A DNA stretch of 64,000 nucleotides from an uncultured Latescibacterota bacterium. GTDB taxonomy: Bacteria > Latescibacterota > UBA2968. Below the pieces are notes generated by a model. The model saw only the letters and a program-made list of their open reading frames with translations. It was not told the DNA's origin and made no database searches. A program made the translations under genes and the position numbers. The stretch lies in the NCBI GenBank assembly GCA_951812755.1, contig OX638329.1:1597339-1661338 (forward strand), written 5' to 3'. Of this stretch, positions 15,865 to 23,671 are shown in pieces; the stretch's first letter is position 1, and every line of letters starts with the position of its first letter.

Positions 15865-17502
15865 ATGTCTTCCCCTCATGCTATTACCCATCCCGCCTTC
15901 AGGCCATCCATCATGAGCAAGAATGGCGTGGTCACATCGGGACACCATCTCGCTTCTCAAGCAGGTATCCAGATTATGATGGCCGGAGGTAATGCCATTG
16001 ATGCCGCCATTGCTACAGCTGCTGCGCTCGGCGTGGTTGAACCGCAATCTTCAGGCGCAGGCGGCGATGGTTTTATCTTGGTTTATTCAGCTAAGACGGG
16101 CACAGTATCTGCCATCAATGCCACGGGCGCAGCCCCAACAGGTGCGACCCGGGAGTTTTATCTCAAACGCGGTGGTATCCCGATGAAGGGTATTCTGAGT
16201 GTTTCCATTCCCGGCCTGGTAGATGGCTGGGTCGTTGCTCACGAGCACTTTGGCACGCGCCCGCTCGAAGATATTTTTGCGCCGGCAATCGCCCTTTGTG
16301 AAGAGGGCTTTCCCCTCAGTCACAAATTGGCGAATAGCTTGCGGGGGGAAACAAAACGCTTTGCATCTGATCCATATACGCGGGCGGTCTTCACAAATGA
16401 TGGTCAGCCCCTTAGCCCTGGAGATATTGTCTATCAAAAAGACCTGGGTAAGACTTTGCGGACAATCGCGGCAGAAGGACGCGACGCCTATCGCACGGGT
16501 GAAATAGCCCGAGCACTTGTTGCATTCAGCCAGTCGCGAGGTGGGTTGCTCACCGAAGCCGACTTGAAGAACCATCGCGCCCGCATTGGCGATCCCATTG
16601 CCGTGACCTACAAAGGTTATACTGTGTATGAAGCGCCGCCCAATTCGAGTGGGCATATTTTACTTCAAGAACTCAATATTGTCGAAAATTTTGATCTTCG
16701 GGCACTGGGTTGCAATACTGCCGAGAGTATCCACCTTATGGTTGAGGCGAAAAAACTCGCTTTTGCAGACCGCGAAAAATACGTAGCCGATCCAGATTGG
16801 GTCGATGTGCCAATTGATGGACTTCTTTCAAAAGATTATGCAAAAGAACGCGCCTCGTGCATTGACCTTGAACGCGCTGCTATCCATGTCCCGCCTGGTA
16901 TCCCGGAATCGGTAGAGGATACCACCTGTTTCTGTGTGGCTGACAGCGAGGGCAACGCGGTTTGTCAACTGCAGAGTATTCAATCTGGCTGGGGGTCAAG
17001 TCTTATTGCGGGTGATACTGGTATTCTCCTCAATAATCGCATGACGTACTGGCATCTCGAAAAAGATCATCCCAATTGTCTGATGCCCGGCAAGCGGGTT
17101 CGCCATACGATGAATCCCGTTATTGTTGCGAAAGACGACAAACCTGTTCTGATATGTGGCACGCCGGGCGCAGATACACAGGTGCAGACCAATTTGCAAC
17201 TGGTGACACATATTCTGGAATTTGGCATGACACCTCAAGAGGCTGTTGAAGCCCCTCGCTGGCGTTCTCTACAAAATCCTATGGAATCCACTGTTCCCCA
17301 TACTTGTGAAGATGTGCTGCAACTCGAAACCCGATTTCCCACAATTGAGTGCGAAGCTCTGGCTCGGAAAGGTCACGACCTTCGCTATCTCTCAAATTGG
17401 GGTGGTCCGGGAAATGCACAGGCCATTCAGATCGATCCCAAAACTGGTGCTCTGATGGGCGGTTCAGATCCCAGGCGAGATGGATATGCCATTGCTTTTT
17501 AA
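15865..17502 (+). CDS. Gamma-glutamyltransferase family protein (Ntn hydrolase)
   Basis: A 545-residue member of the GGT family, which self-cleaves to expose a nucleophilic threonine and hydrolyses or transfers gamma-glutamyl or acyl groups. The predicted nucleophile is Thr353 in DTTCFCVAD; the usual TTH motif is changed to TTC. Substrate-pocket segments such as PQSSGAGGDGF and the C-terminal RRDGYAIAF are present. An AGGAG ribosome-binding site selects ATG 15865. No signal peptide is visible, unlike classical periplasmic GGT, suggesting a cytosolic acylase-like role. It is followed 11 bases later by an enolase-superfamily gene. Confidence 0.87.
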   Translation: MSSPHAITHPAFRPSIMSKNGVVTSGHHLASQAGIQIMMAGGNAIDAAIATAAALGVVEPQSSGAGGDGFILVYSAKTGTVSAINATGAAPTGATREFYLKRGGIPMKGILSVSIPGLVDGWVVAHEHFGTRPLEDIFAPAIALCEEGFPLSHKLANSLRGETKRFASDPYTRAVFTNDGQPLSPGDIVYQKDLGKTLRTIAAEGRDAYRTGEIARALVAFSQSRGGLLTEADLKNHRARIGDPIAVTYKGYTVYEAPPNSSGHILLQELNIVENFDLRALGCNTAESIHLMVEAKKLAFADREKYVADPDWVDVPIDGLLSKDYAKERASCIDLERAAIHVPPGIPESVEDTTCFCVADSEGNAVCQLQSIQSGWGSSLIAGDTGILLNNRMTYWHLEKDHPNCLMPGKRVRHTMNPVIVAKDDKPVLICGTPGADTQVQTNLQLVTHILEFGMTPQEAVEAPRWRSLQNPMESTVPHTCEDVLQLETRFPTIECEALARKGHDLRYLSNWGGPGNAQAIQIDPKTGALMGGSDPRRDGYAIAF

Positions 17503-17513
17503 GAGGAACGATT

Positions 17514-18692
17514 ATGAAAATTAAAGATATTCGCGCAGTTGCCGTCAATATTTCTCCCGCGCAAAAAACAGAACCTCGCGTCCCGAAGCTGCCCACAGAT
17601 GGTTTTATAAGTCCTATGGCGCGGTATCCCGAATTTAAAAAATCGGAGTGGAATCCAAATTGGACCCGCGCAGCCTGTGTCGTGACCGCGCGAGACGGCA
17701 CATGGGGGGTTGGTTTTACCAATCACAGCGGCCCGGTGCTCAGTGTTATCAACGATCACTTCGCCCCTTTGCTCGAAGGGCAAAATTGCATGGCGACTGA
17801 AAAGCTATGGGACATGATGCGCCGCGCTTCTTCGCCTTATCATACGGCGGGTTTGTCCAGCTATGCCATCAGTGCCGTGGATAATGCCCTGTGGGACTTG
17901 AAAGGAAAAATTTTGCAGCGTCCTGTTTACGCGCTCTTGGGCGGTCCTCAAAAAGACAAAATTTTCTGTTATGCCAGCAATACAGATATATCTTATGGTA
18001 CGGAAAATAGCATTGAGTGGTTCCTCGAATTGGGTTTCAAGGCGGTCAAGCTCTTTGCGCGATACGGACCGGAGTCCGGTATTGAAGGTATAAATAAGAC
18101 TGAAGAGCTGGTTGCCAAAACGCGCGAGCAGATCGGCGATGATGTCGAACTCATGCTCGATGCTTGGATGTCGCTCAATGTGGAGTACACGGTTCGCCTC
18201 GTTGAAGTCCTGAAACCGTATCGCCTCAAGTGGCTTGAAGACTACGTGTTGCCCGAAGATATGGAAAGCTATATGAAGGTGCGCCGACGCGTCCCCGGGC
18301 AAATTCTCGCAACGGGCGAACACTGGTACACCATCCATCCCTTTGCCACAGCTGCGAGCCAGGGGCTTGTCGATATTTTGCAGCCCGATATTCAGTGGGC
18401 AGGTGGTGTAACGGCCTTGATGCGGATATGCCATATTGCCGAGGCGCATGGGCTAACAGTTATCAGCCACGCGGGTATGAATTATCCCTACGGGCAGCAC
18501 CTTTCTTATGCAATGCCAGCGATACAGTGGGGCGAGCGCTCTGAAGGGGTATCACCTCCGGGTGTTCCTCTGGAAGAACGCGTTGCGCTGCCGGGAACCC
18601 CTGTGATAAAAGACGGTTATCTCATTCCGAGCGATGCCCCCGGTTTTGGTCTTGAAATTTCGAAAGACTGGTTGGAACAAAAGGCTGTATAA
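17514..18692 (+). CDS. Enolase-superfamily dehydratase, L-rhamnonate dehydratase-like
   Basis: A 392-residue TIM-barrel enzyme of the mandelate racemase/enolase superfamily. The metal ligands are recognisable as Asp216 (LMLDAWMS), the Glu of KWLEDYV and the Glu of ATGEHWYT, and the catalytic His is in ISHAGMN. The order and wording of these segments resemble E. coli L-rhamnonate dehydratase (RhmD) closely, so dehydration of a sugar acid to a 2-keto-3-deoxy acid is likely. A GAGGA site selects ATG 17514. It is 11 bases from the GGT-like gene and 14 from a YkgJ-like gene. The exact substrate is not certain. Confidence 0.82.
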   Translation: MKIKDIRAVAVNISPAQKTEPRVPKLPTDGFISPMARYPEFKKSEWNPNWTRAACVVTARDGTWGVGFTNHSGPVLSVINDHFAPLLEGQNCMATEKLWDMMRRASSPYHTAGLSSYAISAVDNALWDLKGKILQRPVYALLGGPQKDKIFCYASNTDISYGTENSIEWFLELGFKAVKLFARYGPESGIEGINKTEELVAKTREQIGDDVELMLDAWMSLNVEYTVRLVEVLKPYRLKWLEDYVLPEDMESYMKVRRRVPGQILATGEHWYTIHPFATAASQGLVDILQPDIQWAGGVTALMRICHIAEAHGLTVISHAGMNYPYGQHLSYAMPAIQWGERSEGVSPPGVPLEERVALPGTPVIKDGYLIPSDAPGFGLEISKDWLEQKAV

Positions 18693-18706
18693 CTATTGGA
18701 GACGAT

Positions 18707-19252
18707 ATGGCGCAAGAGTGGAAACACTTGCTCAAGTTTCGCTGCACTCGCTGTGGAAATTGTTGTCGAGACCCTATTGTTCTGGTTACTGACGAAGATG
18801 TGCGCCGCATTGTTGAGGGCACAAATCAAGCGGCTTGTGATGTTGTCGATTTTTATAAACCCAGCGAGATTGAATGGGGCGAAGACCAGCCCGGCTGGAT
18901 ACGTCTGAGGTATGGCCAGCGCATTATGGGATTGCGCCGCACCGAGAGCGGATGCCAATATCTGGGTGAAGACGATTTGTGTACTATCTACGATTATCGC
19001 CCGGTGACTTGTCGAAGGTATCCATTTGATCTCGAGTTTGATGAAGAGGGCGATATCGAGTTGCTCAGCATTAGCCAATCTACCGATTGTCCGTATGAAC
19101 TCGATGGGTATAATCCATTGGGCGAAATTAAGGCTATTGCAAAATGGGAGACGTGGGAAGAAGAACCCTATTATGCCAGACTTGAAGCGTGGAACGCGCG
19201 AAAAGAGACGGGTGGAAAAAAGACTTTTCTCAAATTTATTGGGTTGGGGTGA
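18707..19252 (+). CDS. YkgJ-family cysteine-cluster protein
   Basis: A 181-residue soluble protein of the YkgJ (UPF0153) family, thought to bind zinc or an iron-sulfur centre through a conserved cysteine cluster. Visible are FRCTRCGNCCRDP near the N-terminus, then CQYLGEDDLCTIYDYRPVTC with the family spacing. Function in the family is unknown; proteins with this cluster often sit beside metabolic enzymes. It is the third gene of a run of five closely spaced genes. Confidence 0.8.
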   Translation: MAQEWKHLLKFRCTRCGNCCRDPIVLVTDEDVRRIVEGTNQAACDVVDFYKPSEIEWGEDQPGWIRLRYGQRIMGLRRTESGCQYLGEDDLCTIYDYRPVTCRRYPFDLEFDEEGDIELLSISQSTDCPYELDGYNPLGEIKAIAKWETWEEEPYYARLEAWNARKETGGKKTFLKFIGLG

Positions 19253-19282
19253 AATGGTCTGGATCAGGATGGAAGATAGTTT

Positions 19283-20152
19283 ATGAATCATAACATTTTT
19301 GATCGCGCTGAAGAATTTATCTATAACAATGCGCGGTTACTCGAGCGGCAGTTGTTTGCCTATCATTTCAAAGGGGGTTCGCGAGAGCAGGTACTTACCG
19401 CGCTTCGCGCCTATCAAAATGAAGATGGCGGATTTGGGCATGCGCTTGAACCGGATATTCGCTGTCCAGAAAGCCAACCTGTGCCGGTGCAGCACGCGCT
19501 TGAATTTCTCGATGCCGTGGGTTTGGATGTCGAGATGGTGCAGCGTGCCTGCGATTATCTGATGGCGATTGTGACGCCCGAAGGCGGTGTTCCGTGGTTG
19601 TTGCCTTCTGCACATCGCTATCCGCGAGCATCATGGTGGAATACAGTTGAAAATCCACCGGCGTCTCTGAATCCAACGGCCGCTATTGCCGGTTTGTTGC
19701 ACAAGAATTGTGTACAACACGCATGGTTGGATCACGCAACAGCGTACTGTTGGTCAAAGATAGCCGACCTGCAACCTGCAGAGATGCATGAAATGGGTGT
19801 GGTGCTGACGTTTCTCTATCATGTGCCGGACCGGGCGCGCGCAGAGCGCGAACTCGACCGTCTGGTCGGTGGGATGTTTTCTGCGGGTCTTGTCGCCGAT
19901 GCACATGCTACGGGCTATGTCCGCAAACCGCTCGACTGGGCGAATACGCCCGATCATCCCCTTCGCAAGTACTTTCGAGAAGAGGATGTTGCGGCAAATC
20001 TGGAGACAATTGTTGCGGGACAACAAGCAGATGGAGGGTGGAATATTACCTGGCAAGCCGTGAGTCCGAGTTGCGAACTCGAATGGCGCGGCTGGGTGAC
20101 GTTGGGAACACTGCTCACGCTACGGGCGAATGGGCGGTTGGTTGTAATATAG
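19283..20152 (+). CDS. Prenyltransferase/squalene-oxidase-repeat-like protein
   Basis: A 289-residue protein with repeated alpha-hairpin motifs of the alpha/alpha-toroid type seen in terpene cyclases and prenyltransferases. QNEDGGFGHALEPDI near residue 47 and QQADGGWNITWQ near residue 248 are the QW-like signatures. The acidic DXDD catalytic motif of cyclases is not visible, so enzymatic activity is doubtful and a binding or scaffolding role is possible. No signal peptide. The gene follows the YkgJ-like gene and precedes a RidA-like gene. Confidence 0.6.
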   Translation: MNHNIFDRAEEFIYNNARLLERQLFAYHFKGGSREQVLTALRAYQNEDGGFGHALEPDIRCPESQPVPVQHALEFLDAVGLDVEMVQRACDYLMAIVTPEGGVPWLLPSAHRYPRASWWNTVENPPASLNPTAAIAGLLHKNCVQHAWLDHATAYCWSKIADLQPAEMHEMGVVLTFLYHVPDRARAERELDRLVGGMFSAGLVADAHATGYVRKPLDWANTPDHPLRKYFREEDVAANLETIVAGQQADGGWNITWQAVSPSCELEWRGWVTLGTLLTLRANGRLVVI

Positions 20153-20165
20153 AGGTTGCGTTATC

Positions 20166-20915
20166 ATGTTGATTGCCAAGACCGAAGGACATTACCACTT
20201 TCTCAAGGGTATTGATCCCTATTCTTGCGGCGTTATTGCCGATTCCGGGTGGGAGATCGTCCATGTGACACTGGAACAGGTGCTGCCCTGGCGCCAGGGG
20301 TTTGACCAGGTCGAGGCGCATTTACGGGAGGTCGGGCGGGATCGGCAGGCATTGTGCGGCATGGAGTTGCGCTCGCCAGCGCCTTTTACTATGGCGGGGT
20401 TTATTGCCTTCAATCGGGATTATTGTCGGGTGCTCAGGGCATGGGACCTGTACGTGGGGGAATTGAATCCGGTGGCTCGCACCAATGTGGCACCGCTGTT
20501 CGATCCGCCCGGGGAGCCGGTGCTGCACGCATTTTCCTACACGGTGCCGGCAGCGGTTGATGCACCCCGGACTCTGGTGATCGCCGGTGCTGGGGAATTG
20601 CGCGAGGGAGTATTATTAGAGCAGGGCATTGTCCGCAGCGGGGATACCAGTGAAGAAGCTATGAGGGAGAAGGTTAGTTATGTGGTGGATGTAATGGTCG
20701 AACGTTTGTTCGGTCTGGGTGGATCATGGGAGATGATCAATGCGGTGGATGTGTACACGGTGCATTCTCTGGACGGGCTGGTAGAGGATATTTTGTTGAA
20801 TCGCATGGAACCTGCTCGGCGGCACGGCTTCCGCTGGCACTTTACCCGGCCGCCAGTGGTCGATATTGAATTTGAGATGGATATGCGCGGGGTGCGTCGG
20901 GATCTGGTGATATAG
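20166..20915 (+). CDS. RidA-like two-part protein of unknown function
   Basis: A 249-residue protein starting 14 bases after the preceding gene. The middle contains VARTNVAPLF and HAFSYTVPA, a pairing reminiscent of RidA-type folds, and its length would suit two RidA-like units, but no diagnostic arginine motif is clear. There is no membrane segment. I cannot name a function; the RidA link is tentative. Confidence 0.5.
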   Translation: MLIAKTEGHYHFLKGIDPYSCGVIADSGWEIVHVTLEQVLPWRQGFDQVEAHLREVGRDRQALCGMELRSPAPFTMAGFIAFNRDYCRVLRAWDLYVGELNPVARTNVAPLFDPPGEPVLHAFSYTVPAAVDAPRTLVIAGAGELREGVLLEQGIVRSGDTSEEAMREKVSYVVDVMVERLFGLGGSWEMINAVDVYTVHSLDGLVEDILLNRMEPARRHGFRWHFTRPPVVDIEFEMDMRGVRRDLVI

Positions 20916-20917
20916 GT

Positions 20918-20972
20918 GAATTAAGAATTGAGAATTGGGAGTAGGGCGGACTGACAACTGACAACTGACAGC
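20918..20972 (+). repeat. Short AATTGAGAATT and CTGACAA repeats
   Basis: Low-complexity intergenic DNA with an AATTAAGAATTGAGAATT-type block followed by three tandem CTGACAA-like units. A related block in inverse sense (CTCAATTTTTAATT units) lies at 51635-51668. Likely a dispersed repeat family; no function visible. Confidence 0.5.
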
Positions 20973-20988
20973 TAAATAATATTTTTTC

Positions 20989-21018
20989 TTGACATATTCC
21001 ACTGAGATTGCGTAAGTT
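20989..21018 (+). promoter_or_regulatory. Probable promoter of the ilvN-leu operon leader
   Basis: A perfect TTGACA -35 box (20989-20994) followed at 18 bases by a weak TAAGTT -10. It sits just before a leader ORF at 21066, the position expected for an attenuated amino-acid operon. The -10 is poor, so the exact start is uncertain. Confidence 0.5.
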
Positions 21019-21065
21019 ATTCAATCTAAGATACATTATTACTTCTATTCCCAAAGTCTTCTATT

Positions 21066-21227
21066 ATGCGCTCAATTTCCACATTGGCGATTTCCACAAT
21101 GCGAGGCGGTGTACAACTGTTCATCCGTTCTTCGCGCCTTTCTATTGCAGGTCGAGTAGATGCGCGTCTGCTTATTCTGCACCTTCTCCTGCTCGTGAGC
21201 CTTTTTCTATCTATTCTCACTCATTAG
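21066..21227 (+). CDS. Leu/Ile/Val-rich leader peptide (attenuation)
   Basis: A 53-residue ORF that ends in an extreme run of branched-chain residues: the last 20 residues include RLLILHLLLLVSLFLSIL, with 11 Leu, 3 Ile and 1 Val in 18. It sits between a promoter and ilvN-leuA-leuC-leuD, exactly where leu and ilv leader peptides lie in other bacteria. The Leu codons overlap an RNA segment that can pair with a downstream hairpin arm. The start codon is uncertain because no ribosome-binding site is obvious; ATG 21099 in the same frame is an alternative. Function is inferred from composition, position and RNA pairing. Confidence 0.65.
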   Translation: MRSISTLAISTMRGGVQLFIRSSRLSIAGRVDARLLILHLLLLVSLFLSILTH

Positions 21228-21280
21228 TTTCAGGCTCTTTCCCTACTCTTGCGACAACACCCATAAAAGGACAGAGCCTG
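21197..21280 (+). promoter_or_regulatory. Attenuator: mutually exclusive RNA hairpins
   Basis: The segment CAGGCTCT (21231-21238) can pair with AGAGCCTG (21273-21280) over 8 bp. Alternatively its core AGGCTC pairs with GAGCCT (21197-21202) inside the Leu-codon run of the leader peptide. The two pairings exclude each other, as in classical attenuation controlled by ribosome stalling. The distal hairpin lacks a U-tract, so it may work by Rho, by pausing or on translation rather than as an intrinsic terminator. Confidence 0.55.
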
Positions 21281-21328
21281 TGATTTACTCATAGGTCGTT
21301 GTCACCTCATGTATTCAGGAAATGTTTA

Positions 21329-21820
21329 ATGACTCAAAAACACACGATAAGTGCTCTGGTCGAAAACCATTTTGGCGTTCTGTGTCGCGTTGCTGGCCTT
21401 TTCTCCAGTCGCGGATTCAATATCGATAGTCTATCCGTTGGCGAGACAGAAGATCCCAGTATTTCTCGGATGACCATTGTCGTCGGTGGCGACGACAGTG
21501 TGCTCGAACAAGTGGTCAAGCAATTGGATCGCCTCATTGATGTCATTCGGGTGATCGATATTACGCAGGGCGCATTTGTCGAACGCGAACTCATGTTGAT
21601 CAAGGTCAAAGCCGATACAACAACGCGTGCAGAAATTATCCAAATTGCCGAAGTGTTTCGCTCAAATATTGTCGATGTATGTCCCAGATCGATGACCATA
21701 GAAGTTACGGGCAAAAATGATAAGATTCAGGCTATCATTGGCATGCTCAGTTCTTTTGGCATCGAAGAAATCGCGCGCACAGGCACGGTTGCCCTGTTGC
21801 GAGATTCCGCGATACAATAA
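21329..21820 (+). CDS. ilvN: Acetolactate synthase small (regulatory) subunit
   Basis: A 163-residue regulatory subunit with an N-terminal ACT domain ([25 protein letters not shown]) that binds valine for feedback control, then the conserved C-terminal domain. The ATG at 21329 is chosen because AGGAA lies 8 bases upstream and the family starts at this point; an in-frame upstream start would add ten residues. No ilvB (catalytic subunit) is in the window, so the partner must be encoded elsewhere. Followed by a small ORF and leuA. Confidence 0.93.
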   Translation: MTQKHTISALVENHFGVLCRVAGLFSSRGFNIDSLSVGETEDPSISRMTIVVGGDDSVLEQVVKQLDRLIDVIRVIDITQGAFVERELMLIKVKADTTTRAEIIQIAEVFRSNIVDVCPRSMTIEVTGKNDKIQAIIGMLSSFGIEEIARTGTVALLRDSAIQ

Positions 21821-21833
21821 GGAGGTGATGCAG

Positions 21834-21947
21834 ATGGATCCCGACCTCGGTGATCTTACTGAAGAACTCGCTCTTGTTTGGCAGATGGAAAAAGACAGCC
21901 AGAGCGTTCCATCTGCCCATTTCCACTTTGATTCTGGCATGTTTTAA
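21834..21947 (+). CDS. Small 37-residue protein between ilvN and leuA
   Basis: An ORF with a strong GGAGGT site 7 bases before ATG 21834, encoding an acidic peptide ending HFHFDSGMF. It lies 13 bases after ilvN and 9 bases before leuA, so it is probably translated in the operon. I recognise no homologue. It may be a real small protein or serve to couple translation into leuA. Confidence 0.5.
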   Translation: MDPDLGDLTEELALVWQMEKDSQSVPSAHFHFDSGMF

Positions 21948-21956
21948 GGAATAAAA

Positions 21957-23513
21957 ATGTCAAACGCCAAAAACAAAGACCGCGTCATTATTTTTGATAC
22001 TACTTTGAGAGATGCGGAACAGACGCCAGGGGCTTCGCTCGCGTTGCGCGAAAAAGTTGAAATTGCCCACCAACTCGCGCGGCTCAATGTCGATGTTATT
22101 GAGGCCGGATTTCCCATATCGTCCGATCAGGACTACAATGCTGTGCGGCGTATTGCACACGAGGTCGAAGGCCCTGTTATTTGCGGTCTGTCTCGCGCAA
22201 TTTTCAAAGATATTGACCGCGCAGGTGAAGCCCTGAAAGGCGCGCCAAGACCGCGCATACACACGTTTATTGGCACATCGCCGCTCCATATTTCCATGGT
22301 TGGCAAAACGCCCAATCAAGTTTTGCAAATGGCTGTTGATGCGGTTGCACGAGCCAAATCGCATTGCGAGGATGTGGAATTTTCACCAATGGATGCTGCG
22401 CGTACTGAGCCGCAATATCTCCACGATGTGATCGAAGCTACCATTGAAGCGGGTGCTACGACGATCAATATTCCCGATACCGTGGGCTACGCAGTACCCG
22501 ACCAGTTTGGTCGTATTATTCGCAATATTTGTGAGAAAGTGCCCAATGTCGATCAGGCTATTATCAGTGTCCACTGCCACGACGATTTGGGCATGGCGAC
22601 TATCAATGCTCTCGAGGCACTCAGAAATGGCGCGCGTCAGGTCGAATGCACCGTCAATGGATTGGGTGAACGCGCGGGCAATACCTCGCTTGAAGAAGTG
22701 GTCATGGCTGTCAAAACGCGCGGGGATTATTTCGACCTCTATACGGATATCAAAACGCGCGAAATCGTAAACACAAGCCGTCTGGTCAGCCGCCTTATGG
22801 GTATTGTCGTTCCGCCCAACAAGCCCATTGTAGGAGCCAACGCATTTGCACATAGTTCTGGTATCCATCAAGACGGGGTGCTCAAAGACCGCGAAAATTT
22901 TGAAATTATCGATCCCAGATCTGTGGGATGGGAAGAATCGAGTATTGTGCTCACGGCGCGTTCTGGCCGCCACGCATTGCGCCATCGCCTGGAAGAACTC
23001 GGCTATCATCTCAATCAAGATGAATTAAATATTGCTTATGAGCGCTTTGTCAAAGTTGCAGATAAAAAGAAGGAAGTGTATGACGAAGACCTCATGGCTA
23101 TTGTGGAAGATGAAATTCGAGATTTTCCCATGCGGTTCGTGTTGGACTATTTACATACTGTGAGCGGTACTGGCACGGTTCCCTCTGCGACGGTTCGCAT
23201 TGGTATTGACGGCAAAAATCACGTTCAGGAATCAGCTTGGGGCGATGGGCCGGTAGATGCAACGTATCGGGCGATTAAGAAAGCCACGGATAATACAAAT
23301 ACAAAAGTGGAAGACTATACTATCCGCGGCGTTACCGGGGGTGCCGAAGCAATGGGAGAAGTCACGGTCAATGTGTCGTGCAATGGTCGCATATCCAGGG
23401 GGCGCGGCGTTTCAACTGATATTATTGAAGCCAGTGCCAAAGCTTTTCTCGACGCTCTCAATCGCATGGCGATTCAGCAAGATAATCACAAGGAGCGAGA
23501 ACCAACCGTTTAG
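21957..23513 (+). CDS. leuA: 2-isopropylmalate synthase
   Basis: A 518-residue enzyme that condenses acetyl-CoA with 2-oxoisovalerate, the first committed step of leucine synthesis. The TIM barrel begins with FDTTLRDAEQTPG and contains the metal motif VHCHDDLGMA; GLGERAGNTSLEE is a family signature. The C-terminal LeuA regulatory domain for leucine feedback is complete (DGPVDATYRAI...). Length fits LeuA of the long type rather than homocitrate synthase. It lies in the operon behind ilvN. A second enzyme of the same superfamily, CimA, is encoded 2.3 kb downstream. Confidence 0.95.
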   Translation: MSNAKNKDRVIIFDTTLRDAEQTPGASLALREKVEIAHQLARLNVDVIEAGFPISSDQDYNAVRRIAHEVEGPVICGLSRAIFKDIDRAGEALKGAPRPRIHTFIGTSPLHISMVGKTPNQVLQMAVDAVARAKSHCEDVEFSPMDAARTEPQYLHDVIEATIEAGATTINIPDTVGYAVPDQFGRIIRNICEKVPNVDQAIISVHCHDDLGMATINALEALRNGARQVECTVNGLGERAGNTSLEEVVMAVKTRGDYFDLYTDIKTREIVNTSRLVSRLMGIVVPPNKPIVGANAFAHSSGIHQDGVLKDRENFEIIDPRSVGWEESSIVLTARSGRHALRHRLEELGYHLNQDELNIAYERFVKVADKKKEVYDEDLMAIVEDEIRDFPMRFVLDYLHTVSGTGTVPSATVRIGIDGKNHVQESAWGDGPVDATYRAIKKATDNTNTKVEDYTIRGVTGGAEAMGEVTVNVSCNGRISRGRGVSTDIIEASAKAFLDALNRMAIQQDNHKEREPTV

Positions 23514-23514
23514 T

Positions 23515-23542
23515 ATCCGCAGATGGACGCAGATGGACGCAG
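23515..23542 (+). repeat. CGCAGATGGACGCAGATG-family repeat after leuA
   Basis: Two and a half tandem units of AGATGGACGC directly after the leuA stop; same family as at 11151-11171. Confidence 0.7.
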
Positions 23543-23544
23543 AA

Positions 23545-23606
23545 AAAAACGCGAGTGAGCGGTGTACAACTGGCCGCCTCTCAGGCCAGTTCATTTGAGC
23601 GTTTTT
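23545..23606 (+). terminator. Terminator-like hairpin between leuA and leuC
   Basis: An inner 8-bp stem (AACTGGCC 23568-23575 with GGCCAGTT 23584-23591) sits inside an outer pairing of AAAAACGC with GCGTTTTT that ends in five T. It could reduce leuCD expression relative to leuA, or be a repeat-derived hairpin. A GGGCAG...CTGCCC repeat follows at 23622-23644. Confidence 0.45.
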
Positions 23607-23671
23607 CGCAGATGAAATACAGGGGCAGTGCCTCGTGCCTGCCCATAGGGTTTTAAGAAAAGAGGCCATAG

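Noticed and set aside
20945-20972. Tandem CTGACAA units as a possible CRISPR or operator array
   Set aside because: Units are seven bases with no spacers; more likely part of a dispersed low-complexity repeat.
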